This document shows positions 30,004 through 39,500 of a DNA stretch of 64,000 nucleotides, piece after piece; positions within the stretch are counted from its first letter, which is position 1; every line of letters begins with the position of its first letter. The stretch is from a virus, in IMG/VR virus record IMGVR_UViG_3300035670_000049, positions 56,337 to 120,336 of that record. One strand, written 5' to 3'. The notes under the pieces were generated by a model that saw only the letters and a list, made by a program, of their open reading frames with translations, ran no database searches and was not told where the DNA came from. The position numbers were made by a program, and so were the translations under genes.

Positions 30004-30033
30004 ATTATAGCACAATGGGGGCACGTCAGTCAA
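30004..30033 (-). promoter_or_regulatory. promoter of the glycosyltransferase-lysis cassette
   Basis: On the minus strand TTGACT (30028-30033) and a perfect TATAAT (30004-30009) are spaced 18 bp with extended -10 TGC. It overlaps the end of the preceding gene. Confidence 0.85.
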
Positions 30034-30289
30034 AGTAGTCGCTGTATTTCAAGATATTCGGACAACTACAATCCTTTTCAAAGGGCTCTACAACGTATTC
30101 ATATTCCATCCCTGTTCGTTCAGCACGTACTTGTACTTTCTTTTGCTTCCAGCCATGATCACGTGCATACCTTGTAGCCTCTGCCATGCTTGATGTGCGT
30201 AGCATATCCCAAGATACTTTCTTAGCCCGCATATTTTTAGCAGCCTCAACTCTTCTCTTCTCTGCTTCTGCTGTGAATACAACTCCCAT
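30026..30289 (-). CDS. hypothetical protein
   Basis: An 87-residue basic protein with a C-terminal CSC pair; unknown function. Last gene before the lysis promoter; ATG 30289 has AGGAG upstream. Confidence 0.55.
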   Translation of the reverse strand: MGVVFTAEAEKRRVEAAKNMRAKKVSWDMLRTSSMAEATRYARDHGWKQKKVQVRAERTGMEYEYVVEPFEKDCSCPNILKYSDYFD

Positions 30290-30298
30290 TGTTATCTC

Positions 30299-30514
30299 CT
30301 ACTCGATTTCAATTCTTGCTTCAACACGACCGATGCCATCATCACACGTTATCTCCAAAGTATGCTCCCCCGGTTCTGCACAGTAAGGAGATAAATCGAT
30401 ATCAGGGAAGCGATACTCTATCTCATTTAATTCAAGGGTTTCTTCCCCGAATATCCAATATGTAACATCAACATCATCGACGTATATTCGTATTCCTGTT
30501 GGATATGTTGCCAT
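30299..30514 (-). CDS. small tail-associated beta protein
   Basis: A 71-residue protein with the pattern IRIYVDDVDVTYWIFG, DIDLSPYC, PGEHTLEITCDD, seen in small proteins near phage minor tail genes; probably an all-beta accessory of the tail tip. Confidence 0.55.
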   Translation of the reverse strand: MATYPTGIRIYVDDVDVTYWIFGEETLELNEIEYRFPDIDLSPYCAEPGEHTLEITCDDGIGRVEARIEIE

Positions 30515-30526
30515 TTCTTTACCTCC

Positions 30527-32320
30527 TTATGTAAAACTAAGGTAATCAAATTCTATTAAAGTTTCAGGCATAGAGTTATACCCAAAACATTGAATAAAGA
30601 ACCAGTCAGCAGTTGCCATAGAGACAATCCCTGTTTGTCCAGTTGCTTCTACATCCCAAGACGCAGGTTCACTCTCTTGTTGATCCGCCCAAACTTTTGC
30701 TCGTAGTAAACTTCCCGGCCTAACTTCCCATTTAATGGTATACCAAACATTTGCTTCCCATACTCTTCCTGCACTGGATAATGCTGGACCTGAATACCCC
30801 GAGGCTCCTATCCAAATTCCTGAAAAGTCAGGATCAGAATTTTGAGATATATAAAGAACAAGATTTGCCTTGTACACATAAGGGTATTCATGAACACCGG
30901 GATTTAGTTGGAAGAAATCACCAGCGGATGTTCCTGCTGGAACATAAGACAGTTTAAATCTGAGAGTCATTAAAAATCCATTTGCACTTGCCCAAGGTCC
31001 AAGAGTATCTTTAAATCCAGCAGTTGGACTACTTGCTCCATAACTTCCCCCTGCGGGCCATAAAATATATGCAGCACCATTTGAAACTCCTGATCGTTCA
31101 TCTTTAACTCCTGCGCCTAAATCCCACGTAAGTCCAAAATCAGAAGTCCCCCAACCGCTATAGAAATTGTAGAATTCTCCTAGATCATTATCATCCCATA
31201 CGGGTCCTATAGTTCGCGTAAAGGTATCAAATAAAACAGTCTCACAAGCATTGACTCCTGCAATGTCAAGTGAATCTACATAAACATCAAATTTTGCATA
31301 ATTTCCGTAGTAACCTCCGCTTCCACCAATATATACTGAAGAAAGTCCTGTAAAATTAGCACTCATATCCACAAGAGATAAGGTAGGTGTCGTAGGTTCT
31401 GTATCTGCGATTCTCCAAACATAAGCATCAAAAGATGTTGCACTAGTAACAATAATTCTAGCGAAGAATTGTTCATCAGGAGTAATTCCAATATTATAAG
31501 AATTTGTTTGTACAGGACCCTCAAGCGTTAAACTTCCATTTAGGGCTAAAGAAAGACCAAATGAATCAGTACTAGCACTATCTGCTGCAAAAAATACTTG
31601 CCCAGTAGTCCCATTAACCATCCTCATAGAGACAACCATATCAACAAATCCAGAAGAAACAGAAGTAATCAGAGTTGCAAACGTATTACCATCTACACTA
31701 ATATGTCCCTCTCCATTAGCAACATCTGTTCCTCGATAGTTACCTAAATACCCCCATGCAATTCCTGCATCGCTTGTTCCCCAACCATCAGTTACAGATC
31801 GTGTAAAGGTATCTGTGACACACATAAATGGAGTCATTTCGTCGTAGTAACTACAATTCACATCACTATATCGATAGACATAGCAGATGGTAACTGTATC
31901 TGATCCAAGACAAGCATCAAGATAAAGAATTCCAGCATCAGGATCAGACTCAGTTACTCCAACGCTGATCCCTATCTCTCCGTTATATACTCGTACTGAT
32001 CCCGGTACATACGGGCGGTTAAGAAGAATAGAAGTGCTTGTAATCTCTGATACTAGGAATCTTTCACAAATCGCACAGTAGCAATCTCCACAGCAGCCAC
32101 CAGCACCGCTATTGGGAGGGGGATATTCAAACTGCATGTTTGCACGTATCTGCATACCCTTTCGCGGTACACGAAAACTCATAGTATACGGTACAATTGG
32201 ATCGAAGATATCTCTTGCGCGTTCAGCCATTCCGTATTCTGGAGAAGCAGTTTTAAGCGCACGATCTGCACGATTCCTCGTTTTATTTAACTCTCTGCCT
32301 AGTTCATTCACAGTATCCAT
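30527..32320 (-). CDS. minor tail protein with two jelly-roll modules
   Basis: A 597-residue protein. The first ~180 residues (RADRALK, RDIFDPIVPYTMSF, PYVPGSVRVYNG, VTICYVYRY) are homologous to the next gene's product. Two beta-jelly-roll modules follow, beginning DTFTRSVTDGWGTSD (about 175) and DTFTRTIGPVWDDND (about 365), of the LamG/concanavalin-like type. Likely a receptor-binding or fibre protein. ATG 32320 overlaps the upstream stop (TAATG). Confidence 0.75.
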   Translation of the reverse strand: MDTVNELGRELNKTRNRADRALKTASPEYGMAERARDIFDPIVPYTMSFRVPRKGMQIRANMQFEYPPPNSGAGGCCGDCYCAICERFLVSEITSTSILLNRPYVPGSVRVYNGEIGISVGVTESDPDAGILYLDACLGSDTVTICYVYRYSDVNCSYYDEMTPFMCVTDTFTRSVTDGWGTSDAGIAWGYLGNYRGTDVANGEGHISVDGNTFATLITSVSSGFVDMVVSMRMVNGTTGQVFFAADSASTDSFGLSLALNGSLTLEGPVQTNSYNIGITPDEQFFARIIVTSATSFDAYVWRIADTEPTTPTLSLVDMSANFTGLSSVYIGGSGGYYGNYAKFDVYVDSLDIAGVNACETVLFDTFTRTIGPVWDDNDLGEFYNFYSGWGTSDFGLTWDLGAGVKDERSGVSNGAAYILWPAGGSYGASSPTAGFKDTLGPWASANGFLMTLRFKLSYVPAGTSAGDFFQLNPGVHEYPYVYKANLVLYISQNSDPDFSGIWIGASGYSGPALSSAGRVWEANVWYTIKWEVRPGSLLRAKVWADQQESEPASWDVEATGQTGIVSMATADWFFIQCFGYNSMPETLIEFDYLSFT

Positions 32321-33345
32321 TATGCTAACACCCAATCAAATCCGCCATAGAGAATCCAAAATCGAAATGGATCAAACTGGCTCTGCTGTACTTGAAAATC
32401 AAACCCAGATAATTCACTGTAGTGTGTACAAATTTCTGGATAGCCTGTTATCGTAACAGTTGGACAAGGATCATTGGCATCAATGTTGTATTGAACGAAG
32501 TCTGTTACGTGAGCGCCGGTATTAGGGTCCTTATGCCATACTTCAAAGTTATAGTATCCTGCTAGCCCATGTCCAGTTTCATTAATAACCCCATACCCCA
32601 TATATGGAGTAATATCTCCATTTCCTACCGTAATCATCCTAACCATATTGCCCATCTTACATGCAAGAGCCACCCAGCCCCCGCCCATATTCATAGATGT
32701 GTGTAATCCACCATTAGGATAAAATGGATAAGGCTCATCAGGCATACTTACTCCACCACGCATGTAGTGGATATATCCATACCGATCACTCGTTGCACCC
32801 TGTGAAAGTCCTAAGAGGATTCCACCGTAGATTGTATTCGGTGCAGGATAGTGACAGGTAGGAGTAGGGTTAGCGCAATTCTCTGTCTCAAAGTAACGCA
32901 TATAGCAAATCGTGACAGAGTTAGTGACTAAAGGGAGTTGTGTTACAAGAACAATACCATCTCCACTATCTATTTCTGCCCACCTTGAGAGGTCCCATGT
33001 TGTCCCGTTGACATATACTGAAAGAGTACCGGGAAAGTAGGGTTGTGATACTCGTAACTCATGATCACCGGCTTCAACGGTGAAACTCTCACAAGACATA
33101 CGAATATCGCTGCCAGTCATACAGTTAGAACCCGGTGGAGGTTTGTTAAATTCCAAGTCGAGCGAAACCCTCTTTTGGGTCTTAGCGACATTGAAATTCA
33201 TCGAGAATGGAACAACAGGATCAAAGATATCCCTTGTTCTCTCTACTCCCGGTCTGTTTGGTCGGCTTCTCTTTAATGCCCTATCCGCATGGTCACGGGA
33301 TTTGCTGATATATTTACCAACTTCGTTTAAGTTATCTGAGGCCAT
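32320..33345 (-). CDS. minor tail protein, paralog of the preceding one
   Basis: A 341-residue protein sharing the N-terminal module of its neighbour (ADRALKRSRPNRPG, RDIFDPVVPFSMNF, PYFPGTLSVYVNG, VTICYM) but with a different C-terminal half. Tandem duplication followed by exchange of the distal, probably receptor-facing, domain is the likely origin. Confidence 0.75.
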   Translation of the reverse strand: MASDNLNEVGKYISKSRDHADRALKRSRPNRPGVERTRDIFDPVVPFSMNFNVAKTQKRVSLDLEFNKPPPGSNCMTGSDIRMSCESFTVEAGDHELRVSQPYFPGTLSVYVNGTTWDLSRWAEIDSGDGIVLVTQLPLVTNSVTICYMRYFETENCANPTPTCHYPAPNTIYGGILLGLSQGATSDRYGYIHYMRGGVSMPDEPYPFYPNGGLHTSMNMGGGWVALACKMGNMVRMITVGNGDITPYMGYGVINETGHGLAGYYNFEVWHKDPNTGAHVTDFVQYNIDANDPCPTVTITGYPEICTHYSELSGFDFQVQQSQFDPFRFWILYGGFDWVLA

Positions 33346-36300
33346 TGTACACACTCCAATTCATACGTTCTACCAGAACCTGATTCGCTTATCTGTTTTC
33401 GATTGATCCTTAATCTGATATTACCAGACTTTTTTGTCCATAGTATGAAGGAGTCTCCTTGCTCCAAATCAAGCGATGACGCTGTATGTTGTACAGTTAT
33501 ACGCTTCTCTGGCTTATTTCTTCTTTTTAATTCCATGCGGGTCAAGCCAACTAATTGCATATAGTCAGCAATATCCCTAAAATCGTGTTGTCTTGTAATT
33601 GTTCTTTTAAATAGTTTCTTTGTCTTATGATCTTCTACAATCGCAGACATAGGAAGTCCATCAATATCAGAACCATTTGATAGTAACCTTGTTGCTACCT
33701 TCTGTACATCGTTTACAATGTTGTAAGAGACTAACGTGTTTTCACCTTCTCGTAAAGCAATCTCTGTATCTCTACCTAGGCGTGGCTCTAATTTAAATCC
33801 ATCGACATTAGCATCCCATTCAGATTGAATAGCCTCTGCAACAGATTTTATAATCTCAAGATGTGTTTGATCTTGGAACTGTGCTGATAGCCCTATTAAC
33901 TCATGAGCAACTATACTATCCAAGTACACATACTCATAAATTGATACTTGTTTTGCAGTTTTAGGGTTACAAGAACTACATCTCGATACAAATGAACTGG
34001 AACCAGTTTCATACTTATTTGTTGTATATTTTTCTGCCGTACCTGTTCGATAAGAAACAGACATAGTATACTTGTCCCAAGGCAACCCATCTACAAAATA
34101 GTCATTGCTATCGAATAAAACAAACCCCGGAATTTCATGCCCTTTTTTATTGGTATCCAGATTGATAAGCAAACTTCCATCTTCAGGGTCGCCCCCCGGT
34201 ATCATTACATGATTTTCGTTCCCCGGATCATACTCCCCTAAGCCCTCTATATATTTAAATAGCATTAATGTAAGTTTTCCATGTCTTCTTCCCTTGGCAG
34301 AGTAGACAATTACTCTATCTCCTTCAAAACTGAAACTTATACCAACTCCGGGTTTATTCCACTTGTACATGGAACCGCCACTAAAACGCTTATCATAAAT
34401 TTGCTTTACCGCTTGTAAATTGCTGACAGCAATTCTGGTGCTGTCCTCATTATACTCGACCATCGATGCTGACCAGTACCCTTCGATAGAGTCTACTGAG
34501 CAAAAATTATTATCGAGCAGGGTAACTTTAATTTCGTAGATAGTATTTGGATCAAGGATTCCAGACTCGTATGTTATTTCATATACAACTTCAGCAGATA
34601 AACCATCTGGAATTTTATAACTAGCCTCTAAGGTTGACCACGCACTCCACATATTTGCTTCCCATTTACCATCGGTTTGCTCCCATGCAGAGGCACTTCC
34701 CTTTCTTCTAAATTCAATCTTAACGGTTGCTCCGGTTTTCCATGATGGTACAGTGGCATACCACTTAAAAGATTGCCCTCTAAAGTGAACCTTAAAATAA
34801 TCCCCTATCTTCTCAGTATAAGAGTAGGTTCCTCCCCAAGAGAATTCATCCATTCTCCCTTTCCAGCAGTCCACCCAATTTAGAGTGAGGTTGCCCATAG
34901 CAACTCCTCTTGTGATAAGGTACTTGGTTTCTCCTGCTCGACCAGATACGGTGACTGTGCCAGAGGAATCATCCGTCATAATAAGAGGAGTATTTTGATC
35001 GTCAAGCATTGCAAAATCAAATCCATCTGGGTAGCAGTTAGAACAATCTTTCTTAAAGAATTTATGGTAGTCATTGTTCCCTACTCCTGTCCATGAGACA
35101 TTAAATTTTCTAATGAATGTTCCGGGTTCAAACTTCTGGTAGTATATTCCATTCTTATTGACTTTTATTAATTCAGAAGCATCTGGTACACGATAGTACT
35201 CGATTTGCCTATTATTATTATCAATACGTTGTTTAGCCAAAGGTTTTACAGAATTCTTTTCTATAATTTCTTGGAATGCTCCCAATTCTATAATCGAGGC
35301 ATGGCAATCACTTTCAGGCTTTAATTTATCTGTTGGAAAACTCTTAGATACAATTGTACCATCCTTTTTCCTATAGGTCATTAATCCCAACTTTCTTCCA
35401 AAGTTAGAATTATCCCCCGGACGATAATCAGGATCGCATTGATAGTCCCACCCATCATAAGAGGCTAATGTATCGAAACTATTTCCATACCAAGCATGAA
35501 CATCCTTTATATATACAGTTAAATACCGAGCATCGATAGGACCCGCTTGATCCTGATTAGTATGAAAAGTATTATAACCAGTACCAGCATAACCACTGGT
35601 AGTATAGCCTAAATAAAATTCAAAAGGTCTTGCAGCGCCAGTAACAACACGATTTCCTTCTGTAGAGTTTGCACGATAGGTTGCTTCCTCTAATGATCCG
35701 GGCGTTATACCGGGAGGTAAAGGATCAAACTCTTCCCAACTATCAAAGATCGTTGTAAATGCTCCCCAATCCCTATCAAGCACACCACTGTAAACTACAG
35801 GAGTATCTGTAGCAACTTTGATTTCAAATTCATACGTTCGATTGGATGCTCTCTGTGGTCCTCCCCACCAAGGAAACAGTAACCTGATCTTGGAGATTTT
35901 ATAGATATCCCCAAAATCTAATGCAACCGTATCCTGCTCTGTCATGCCTGACCAATATTCACTGGCTGCATACCATGTTCTAGGAGGTTCTATTTTACCA
36001 ATAGGAATATATGCCGATTGCTCATCAATAATAAAATCTTTTGTTCTCTTACTAAGAGCATAAAAGGTTTCATCAGGTAAGATAGTCTTAAAGATTTGTT
36101 CTTCTTGTGGGTTGTCCTCATCCAGTGAAGTTACTAAGACCTTTGTACTCGGAGCCACAGCAATGTTTTCATACCGTAGTTCTTCGATAATAGAATCAAT
36201 ACTAGCATAGAAAAACTTAAGCGTTGTAAAATGATCCGCTAACAAGGCTGACCTTCCAGCCCCCGTAATTTTATATACTCCACTGGAATCATCAATACTT

Positions 36301-36542
36301 GTAATGGGTCCAAAGTTTAACTTCTTATTCGTAGAAGTTTCCCAGACCTCCCAAAGATTCGTAAAACTAGCCTCATCATAGGGACTTAATTTATCTGCTT
36401 TAGGATCATTTTTAGGAATCTCAAAACTGATTCCCTCATCTGAGGAGTTAATAGATTTAAAATACTGCTTGTTTGCAGCATTTTCTAAAATTACTACATC
36501 ACTAGGATTACTAGGATTAACAATTCTAACTTGTAGGGCCAC
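33327..36542 (-). CDS. tail hub / tail-tip protein (Tal-like)
   Basis: A 1,071-residue protein. The N-terminal region (LQVRIVNPSNPSDVVIL, ISFEIPKNDPKADKL, KITGAGRSALL) resembles the hub domain of siphovirus tail-associated proteins. Large beta-rich insertions follow, and the C-terminus (LRRKNPEKRITVQHTASSLD-like region, GDSFILWTKKSGNIRLRINR) closes the hub fold. It sits at the expected place after Dit genes. Confidence 0.75.
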   Translation of the reverse strand: MALQVRIVNPSNPSDVVILENAANKQYFKSINSSDEGISFEIPKNDPKADKLSPYDEASFTNLWEVWETSTNKKLNFGPITSIDDSSGVYKITGAGRSALLADHFTTLKFFYASIDSIIEELRYENIAVAPSTKVLVTSLDEDNPQEEQIFKTILPDETFYALSKRTKDFIIDEQSAYIPIGKIEPPRTWYAASEYWSGMTEQDTVALDFGDIYKISKIRLLFPWWGGPQRASNRTYEFEIKVATDTPVVYSGVLDRDWGAFTTIFDSWEEFDPLPPGITPGSLEEATYRANSTEGNRVVTGAARPFEFYLGYTTSGYAGTGYNTFHTNQDQAGPIDARYLTVYIKDVHAWYGNSFDTLASYDGWDYQCDPDYRPGDNSNFGRKLGLMTYRKKDGTIVSKSFPTDKLKPESDCHASIIELGAFQEIIEKNSVKPLAKQRIDNNNRQIEYYRVPDASELIKVNKNGIYYQKFEPGTFIRKFNVSWTGVGNNDYHKFFKKDCSNCYPDGFDFAMLDDQNTPLIMTDDSSGTVTVSGRAGETKYLITRGVAMGNLTLNWVDCWKGRMDEFSWGGTYSYTEKIGDYFKVHFRGQSFKWYATVPSWKTGATVKIEFRRKGSASAWEQTDGKWEANMWSAWSTLEASYKIPDGLSAEVVYEITYESGILDPNTIYEIKVTLLDNNFCSVDSIEGYWSASMVEYNEDSTRIAVSNLQAVKQIYDKRFSGGSMYKWNKPGVGISFSFEGDRVIVYSAKGRRHGKLTLMLFKYIEGLGEYDPGNENHVMIPGGDPEDGSLLINLDTNKKGHEIPGFVLFDSNDYFVDGLPWDKYTMSVSYRTGTAEKYTTNKYETGSSSFVSRCSSCNPKTAKQVSIYEYVYLDSIVAHELIGLSAQFQDQTHLEIIKSVAEAIQSEWDANVDGFKLEPRLGRDTEIALREGENTLVSYNIVNDVQKVATRLLSNGSDIDGLPMSAIVEDHKTKKLFKRTITRQHDFRDIADYMQLVGLTRMELKRRNKPEKRITVQHTASSLDLEQGDSFILWTKKSGNIRLRINRKQISESGSGRTYELECVQWPQIT

Positions 36543-36560
36543 TTAGGTTCACCGCCTTTA

Positions 36561-39500
36561 TTATATATCCCATCTATTTCTATAAGAAATGATAGTTGAA
36601 GTTGCTCCGGTAATATTAAAGTAGGTTTTACCCGGCCCAACATAGATAGCGTAATCAAGATTTTTCATAAGATTATTTTTATTTACCCCATTTATCGTTG
36701 CAGTATAGGATTCAGAATTAATAACTAGGTTGGAAACAGTTCCAGATACACTAATAAATCCAGCAAAATCTCCACTTTCCGTATAACCTGAAACTGTGAT
36801 ATTGGTTCCGGTTAGTAATACAGTAGCAGGAGTCCATGTGCCATCAGTAACAGACCTTGCCCCTGTATTTATAGAGGTTGACCCAGACAGAGTAAAGACC
36901 TGTTCCCCAAATAGCCAAGGCTTAGTATCAAATTCAACTTCATACTCTACAAATTTTGAAGCTTTATTAACATCTGTTTCGAGTTGTATTTTAGTGGGTT
37001 TAACTAGATAATAGTTTGTTAATTGCCCCACATATAGTTTTCTATAGGAATTATCTCGGCTACTTCGTAGAACTGTTGCAGCCATCTGTGCCTTTTGTTT
37101 TAATTCTTGATGACTATTACCTACAATCTTTAGCCTTAGTGAGATAACTTTATTTCTTATCCCTAGATTTTCCATAGGAGCCCCATCTTTATAAGGACTT
37201 GAATACTCAATTAAATTCGCAGAGCTTATATATGACTCATTTTGAGCATACCCCGGTAAGTCGTAGTTGTTATACTTAACAACATACTTGTACATAGGAA
37301 CAAACGCCATTGCATTTGCATAGCCTCTTGGATCATGTATTCGTGCCTGTGCCTGAGCCGTCTTCAGGGTGCCGATGAGTGCCCCTGCTTGTCCAAACTT
37401 ACTATAGGTTTCCTTTACCTTGATAAAGGCTATGGGGGTAGTAAAGACGAGGCTGTTTGTATACTTGATCGTTGCTTGGGCTTGAACATACATACGATAC
37501 TGTCGAAGAATATCTGCCCTTGCTTGTCCAGAGTTATAAGTAAATTTTTCAATCATGGCTCTTGACTGTGCGTATACCTGATAGATTTCTCCGTACATTC
37601 TTGCCTGAGCCTGAGCAAGTTGTGTGCCTTTAAGTATCCATGCTTGTGCTAAACCAAACCTGTTATAATCATATCCGATCACTTTGGCTACAGATTGGGC
37701 AGTAAACTGCATCTGGTTAATGGTAGTCATTGCCAAAGCAAAGGCATTCTGATCGTATACATGAATGGCTGCTTGCGCATACCCTATTTTCTTCCAAGGC
37801 TTGATCGTCTTACCCTGTGCATTGGCTAGAGCAAATTCTCCACGCTTAATATATGCATTAGCGTTTGCATGAGGCTTTCTATCGTTGATGAATGCCATTA
37901 CATAGGCATTCTTCCAAGGCTTTCCTTTGATCAGGGCATTTGCTAATCCATGCCCCATTAGTTTACTGTACTTTGTTACAGAAACTTGGGCTTGTGCATA
38001 TTTTTGGTAGACTTGCTTGACTCTCGCTTGAGCAAGTGCGTGCTTTGGAGAGAAGATAAATGCCATACCTTGTGCAATAGCACTGATACGATCCTTGACC
38101 ATACGGGTCTGTGCTTGTGCAAACTTGTTATAGGTTGTCCAGATATCTGCTTGTGCCTGTGCGTGGCACTGGCGTCTGGTAATAAATGCCATTGCATTAG
38201 CCCAGCGATATCTTGTACCAACAAGCATCCACGGAGCAGGGTTACTATCTGTTAACCAACTTTCATTTACTTCGCTTGGTCGTCTGAAGTGGTTATACGT
38301 AACATAGGCTTCACCGCCACCCTCTGACCACTGCCAGATAATCTTATACTCTTGTCCCTGTGTAAGATTAATTGTTCCTGTCCATGATCCACCGGCTGAA
38401 CCACCGGGCCAAGCACCGACAGTACCGACTATTTCATTTGCTGAGTTATAGATACTGATACGAGAAGCGTCATCACTCTGTAGGTGGAAATACCATGCTC
38501 CAGTCTCATCAGCGACGAATCTACCGATAGCCGTTACACCAAAGTAACTTGTTCTTGTTCCTGTACCGGGTGGCTTGTTACTACCGTCATCATACTTGAT
38601 CATGTTTGGGGTACTTATTCCCCAAATATTTTCTATCGTCCCTACTTCATGATCGTACCCACTACCTTGGAAGAATAGATAGGCTAAGAATCCATCTTGT
38701 GGAATGACTGCTGCTTGTGCTTGTGAGCATACATTAAATCGAGCCAGTAAGGCGGCTGCTTGTCCAAATGCATACTGAAATAATATTATTTGGGCTTGAA
38801 CTTGTGCGCTTTGACTTATAATAGCAAGAGGTGAGCTAAGATACGCTTCTGCTTGTGCAAAAACAAATGTAATGTTGCCTTGAATAGAGGCTTGTGCTTG
38901 AGCAAAGGCTGGATTTCTAAGAATATATGTCTGAGCCTGTGCTAGTTGTATTCCCGTTACAACGGAGTAGTGCCATCGAATTTGTTCATCTGTTAATTGT
39001 GTATTGTAGATAGCAACTTCATCAATAACGCCAGAAAAGGCTTGACTAGTATTAAACCCACTACTACCAATAGCAACGGTTGAAAAGTTAGAATCGTTTC
39101 TAACCATCGTGGCTGTAAGTTTAAGGGAGCCATCTACATATAATTTACCTGTTGTTCCGCTCCAAGTAAGTACTAAATGGTGTCGAAGATCGTCTGAAAT
39201 AGACGGTCCTTGCCGCATTGTAGCATTATCATAATCATAGAAAGAGATATTTCCATTATTTATAAATAATCCCCACTCGGTGGATTTTACTACAATTGCT
39301 TGTGTACCACTTGATGAGGCTGTTTGTACCCATGCTTCAACAGAACCTGTAGATATATTACTATATGGAATTGAACTACTTGTTGCACCAACAACCAAAG
39401 CAGTCGTTCCTGCAAAAGATAATGCAGTATTGCTTTGATCTACAAGCCCTTGTGTTGATGAAGGAGCAACAAATGCAGCAGCAACATAAGCATTATAATC

